This document shows positions 8,201-11,200 of a stretch of 14,591 nt of DNA, one piece after another (position 1 is the stretch's first letter; the number at the start of each line of letters is the position of its first letter). Both the position numbers and the translations under genes were made by a program. The notes under the pieces were generated by a model. That model ran no database searches and was not told the origin of the DNA. It was given only the letters and a program-made list of their open reading frames with translations. This stretch comes from Baffinella frigidus (Eukaryota > Cryptophyceae > Cryptomonadales > Baffinellaceae): positions 295,246-309,836 of the forward strand of contig MU646731.1 of assembly GCA_026770585.1 (NCBI GenBank), written 5' to 3'.

Positions 8201-11200
8201 TATCCCCCCTGCGTTCCGTGGTCAGAGAGAGAGGGTGGGAGGGTCCTTTCTCGGTGCAGAAACGGCCGTCTTGTGTCCCCCCTGCGAGCAGGCAATGGCA
8301 CGGAGAGGGCAAACACGATCTAATCTCAGGAAGGACATCGTGCCCATCGGGCGCAGTGTGAGGACCTAGTCCAGGACGAGCCCGCCTCGGCCATTAGGTC
8401 GACTGTAACTGGGGTAAGCTCCCAGATGAGCTGCACGTGTGCCGCACCAAGTTAATCTCAAATAAAGCTTTCTAGAAAGGGTTTCTGTCAACGAAATTTG
8501 CTACACAATTTGATCCTACTAGTAATAGTAAAGCGTGTGTGTAGTTAATTTTGTTGGAGAGAAACCTTTTTTAGAAAGGCTTTTCCGGCTGGAAGGGCAA
8601 GGATGATCGAGAGAGAGAGAGAGAGAGGGAGAGAGAGGGAGAGAGAGAGGGAGAGGGAGAGGGAGAGGGAGAGGGAGAGGGAGAGGGAGAGAGAGAGGGA
8701 GAGAGAGAGGGAGAGAGAGAGGGAGAGAGAGAGGGAGAGGGAGAGGGAGAGGGAGAGGGAGAGGGAGAGGGAGAGGAAGAGGGAGAGGGAGAGGGAGAGG
8801 GAGGGAGAGAGAGGGATAGAAAGACCTCTTCGCGCCACGTGGGGCTAGACTCGCTGATTCGCATGATGTCGAGCAGCATCTTCTTCTGGAAGTGGATGTT
8901 CTCCAGGTTCTCCCCGAACGCTCGCATCAGGTTCCAGGCAAGGCCGTCCATCTCCATCCAGCTTGCCTGACCATAGGTAGCGCGTGCGGTCTTCATTGAC
9001 TCAGGGCCTCGACCCCGTTCTGTGCATCGCGATGTGTAGGGAGGTTTAGCGATGAAAATTCGAAACTCGCTTGGCTGGCGGGTGCGGTGGGGTATCTTCT
9101 TTATCGCTGAGAATGAGGCAATTCCTGAGTGAAGGTGCTGTGCATGCAGGCGTGTACTAGATAGAGAGAGAGATTGATAATTTATTGCCAAACAACCAGC
9201 GTCAGCGCCGCACATGCTACGCATTGTGCCACTTACTGTACCCCGTGTCGGCCGCTCATACGAGCATTTTCCGGATGGATTCTAACTCCACCTCCTACGT
9301 GTACTAGATAACATTAGAGAAACTGGTTTGTTTGCGTCGTACTAATATGAAAAGTGTGTATATTCAGGAGAATTGGGGGGTGGTGTGGAAGCCTGCGCGC
9401 ACGCGCCACAGCGCGGCTGAGGCAGGCGTGTACGCGTCCAACAGGTTTGACCTACTCCAGCCATGGTCGCGTCGTCGCAACCACCCACCGGGCTTCCAAT
9501 GCATCATTTAACGCAGAGTAAAACATCAGCGAACACCTCTTGCCTCCAGAGGACTGTCAAGTCTGGAACTGGATTGCAAAGCAACTTAGAGCCCGGTCTC
9601 GAACTAGATCGTGACGGACAGTCTCGCACTGCCTCACTCAGGTCGACAGACTATTCAAGTTTCCACTCTGGGGTTGTGGTGCAAATCCATTAACTTTGAG
9701 CCCGGAGCCCGGGCTCACCTGAGCCCAAAGAGCCCGGGCTCACCAAAACGGTGAGCCCAAATAGACTGCGACAGAGATAGACAGCCCACTCGAGAATGCT
9801 GGAGGATGCTTTTAACATGTGGGGTTGAAAATATTTGCACCCGGATAGGGTGCTCCAACCCCGTGACTGTGCTAATTTTGCAGAGTTACGGGACCAATCA
9901 CCGAAAGTTACTACACAAATGCCCACTTTTAAGAGCACATCGGTTTTAAATAGGCCCCTCTAGCATTATCGTGTGGGACGTGGCGGAGCAAACGAACATG
10001 CGGTCCTTCTGCACCGGGTGGCTTGATGCGATCCTAAAGGAAGCACGGCCTTTCTGCAGGATAAGTTCCAGTGTTCCCCACCTGGTCCCCGCGCCACCCT
10101 TTCTTGTGGAACCCCAGGGTCCACCCTCGCTTGACGTTGAGGTCCGCGTACGCGAGGCATGCCCGGAATCCTGCCACGGGTGTAGAGAGATTGATGATTT
10201 ATTGCGAAACAGTCAGCGTCAGTGCCGCACATACTACGCATTGTGCCACTTACTGTGCCCCGTGTCGGCCGCTCATACGAGCATTTTCCGGATGGATTCT
10301 AACTCCACCTCCTACAGCCACGGGTGTGGATAGATGAGCCATTTGGTGTAGATAGATGAGCTACAGATAGATCAGCCACGGCAGGGTCGGGGCTTAGGGT
10401 TAGGGTTAGGGTTTACGGCCCCCGGTCTGTGTTGCCGTAATGTGGCCCACCACAGACCGTGCCGCTGCGTATGCCAGGAATGCACTTCAGGGGTTGAGGG
10501 TTAGGGGTCAGAGGTTAGGCTAATCAGTGATTCAGAATGCACTCCGCAGGAATCCTGTTTCCCGATGAGAACCGGTCTTAGTCTGGTAATCGCACGGGGT
10601 GGGCAAAATGGCGAATCCTCTCTACTGAATTTAGAAACCAGAAATTTGCGCGCCGCGGGTGTAGCCGGTCGAGTCAATTCAAGCAGGTATCCCTGCAAAA
10701 ACACGCTCCGTATCTACGCGGGAGACCTAAACGTCATTTTTCGCCCTGCGTCTTTCTTTCATTTCCCCTTGAAATCGACAAGGGTTGCCGAGAATGCCCA
10801 CAATACCGGTAACCGCAAGATAAGGAAGCGCTTGGCCGGATACGGGATCTAGCCCTCCCGCGTAGACAGGGATGCCTGAGGGAGGACAGGGCCGGTCCAC
10901 CCCAGACCAGGCCGTTGCAGCACTCAACTCGACAATCTGAACCTTGAGACAGAAATCCTCCTCCCGAAAGGGTCAGGCGCGTTGTGACATCGGGAATTGA
11001 ACAAAGTAAAAGAGGGAGACAAACCTAAACCCTAAATCCTAAACCATAAACCCTGACCCTAACCCTAACCCCTAACCCCTAACCCCTTACCCCCAACCCC
11101 AAACCCCAAACCCTAAGAAGGGTGGAGCTAGAAGGGCACCTGGATTCTTGTACCACCTTTCGAATTCAGCGTACAGCTGTACGGCGATATCCTCCGAAGT

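Larger units (their letters stand above)
7802..8825 (-). other. Intron 7 (1024 nt)
   Basis: Starts GTCTTT inside a long TC/GA tract (8609-8819), ends CAACAG|G. Contains a stretch with two CGCAGGGGGGA words 70 bp apart (8208 and 8279 regions), a 65-bp coding-looking segment (8001-8065) repeated inverted in intron 8, and element C2 (7836-7974). Between 8360 and 8600 I see nothing. Confidence 0.65.
10171..11139 (-). other. Intron 5 (969 nt)
   Basis: Donor GTGCCC, acceptor CGTGGCAG|G. Contains a C-rich telomere-like array (11021-11118), element M (10713-10866), a short G-rich telomere-like run (10389-10418) and SINE-like copy F3 (10184-10316), whose target-site duplication overlaps the splice acceptor. 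The 10430-10712 stretch shows nothing recognisable. Confidence 0.6.

Noticed and set aside
8545-8848. Ser-Leu and Arg-Glu repeat ORFs on both strands
   Set aside because: Products of the GA microsatellite in all frames.
9463-9693. 76-codon plus-strand ORF
   Set aside because: No recognisable family, no flanking splice or start context, and composition like the surrounding intron.
10071-10337. Conserved peptide ALCHLLCPVSAAHTSIF in ORFs at two SINE copies
   Set aside because: The similarity is due to the SINE-like DNA repeat; the frames are not conserved as genes and F1 and F2 read on different strands.
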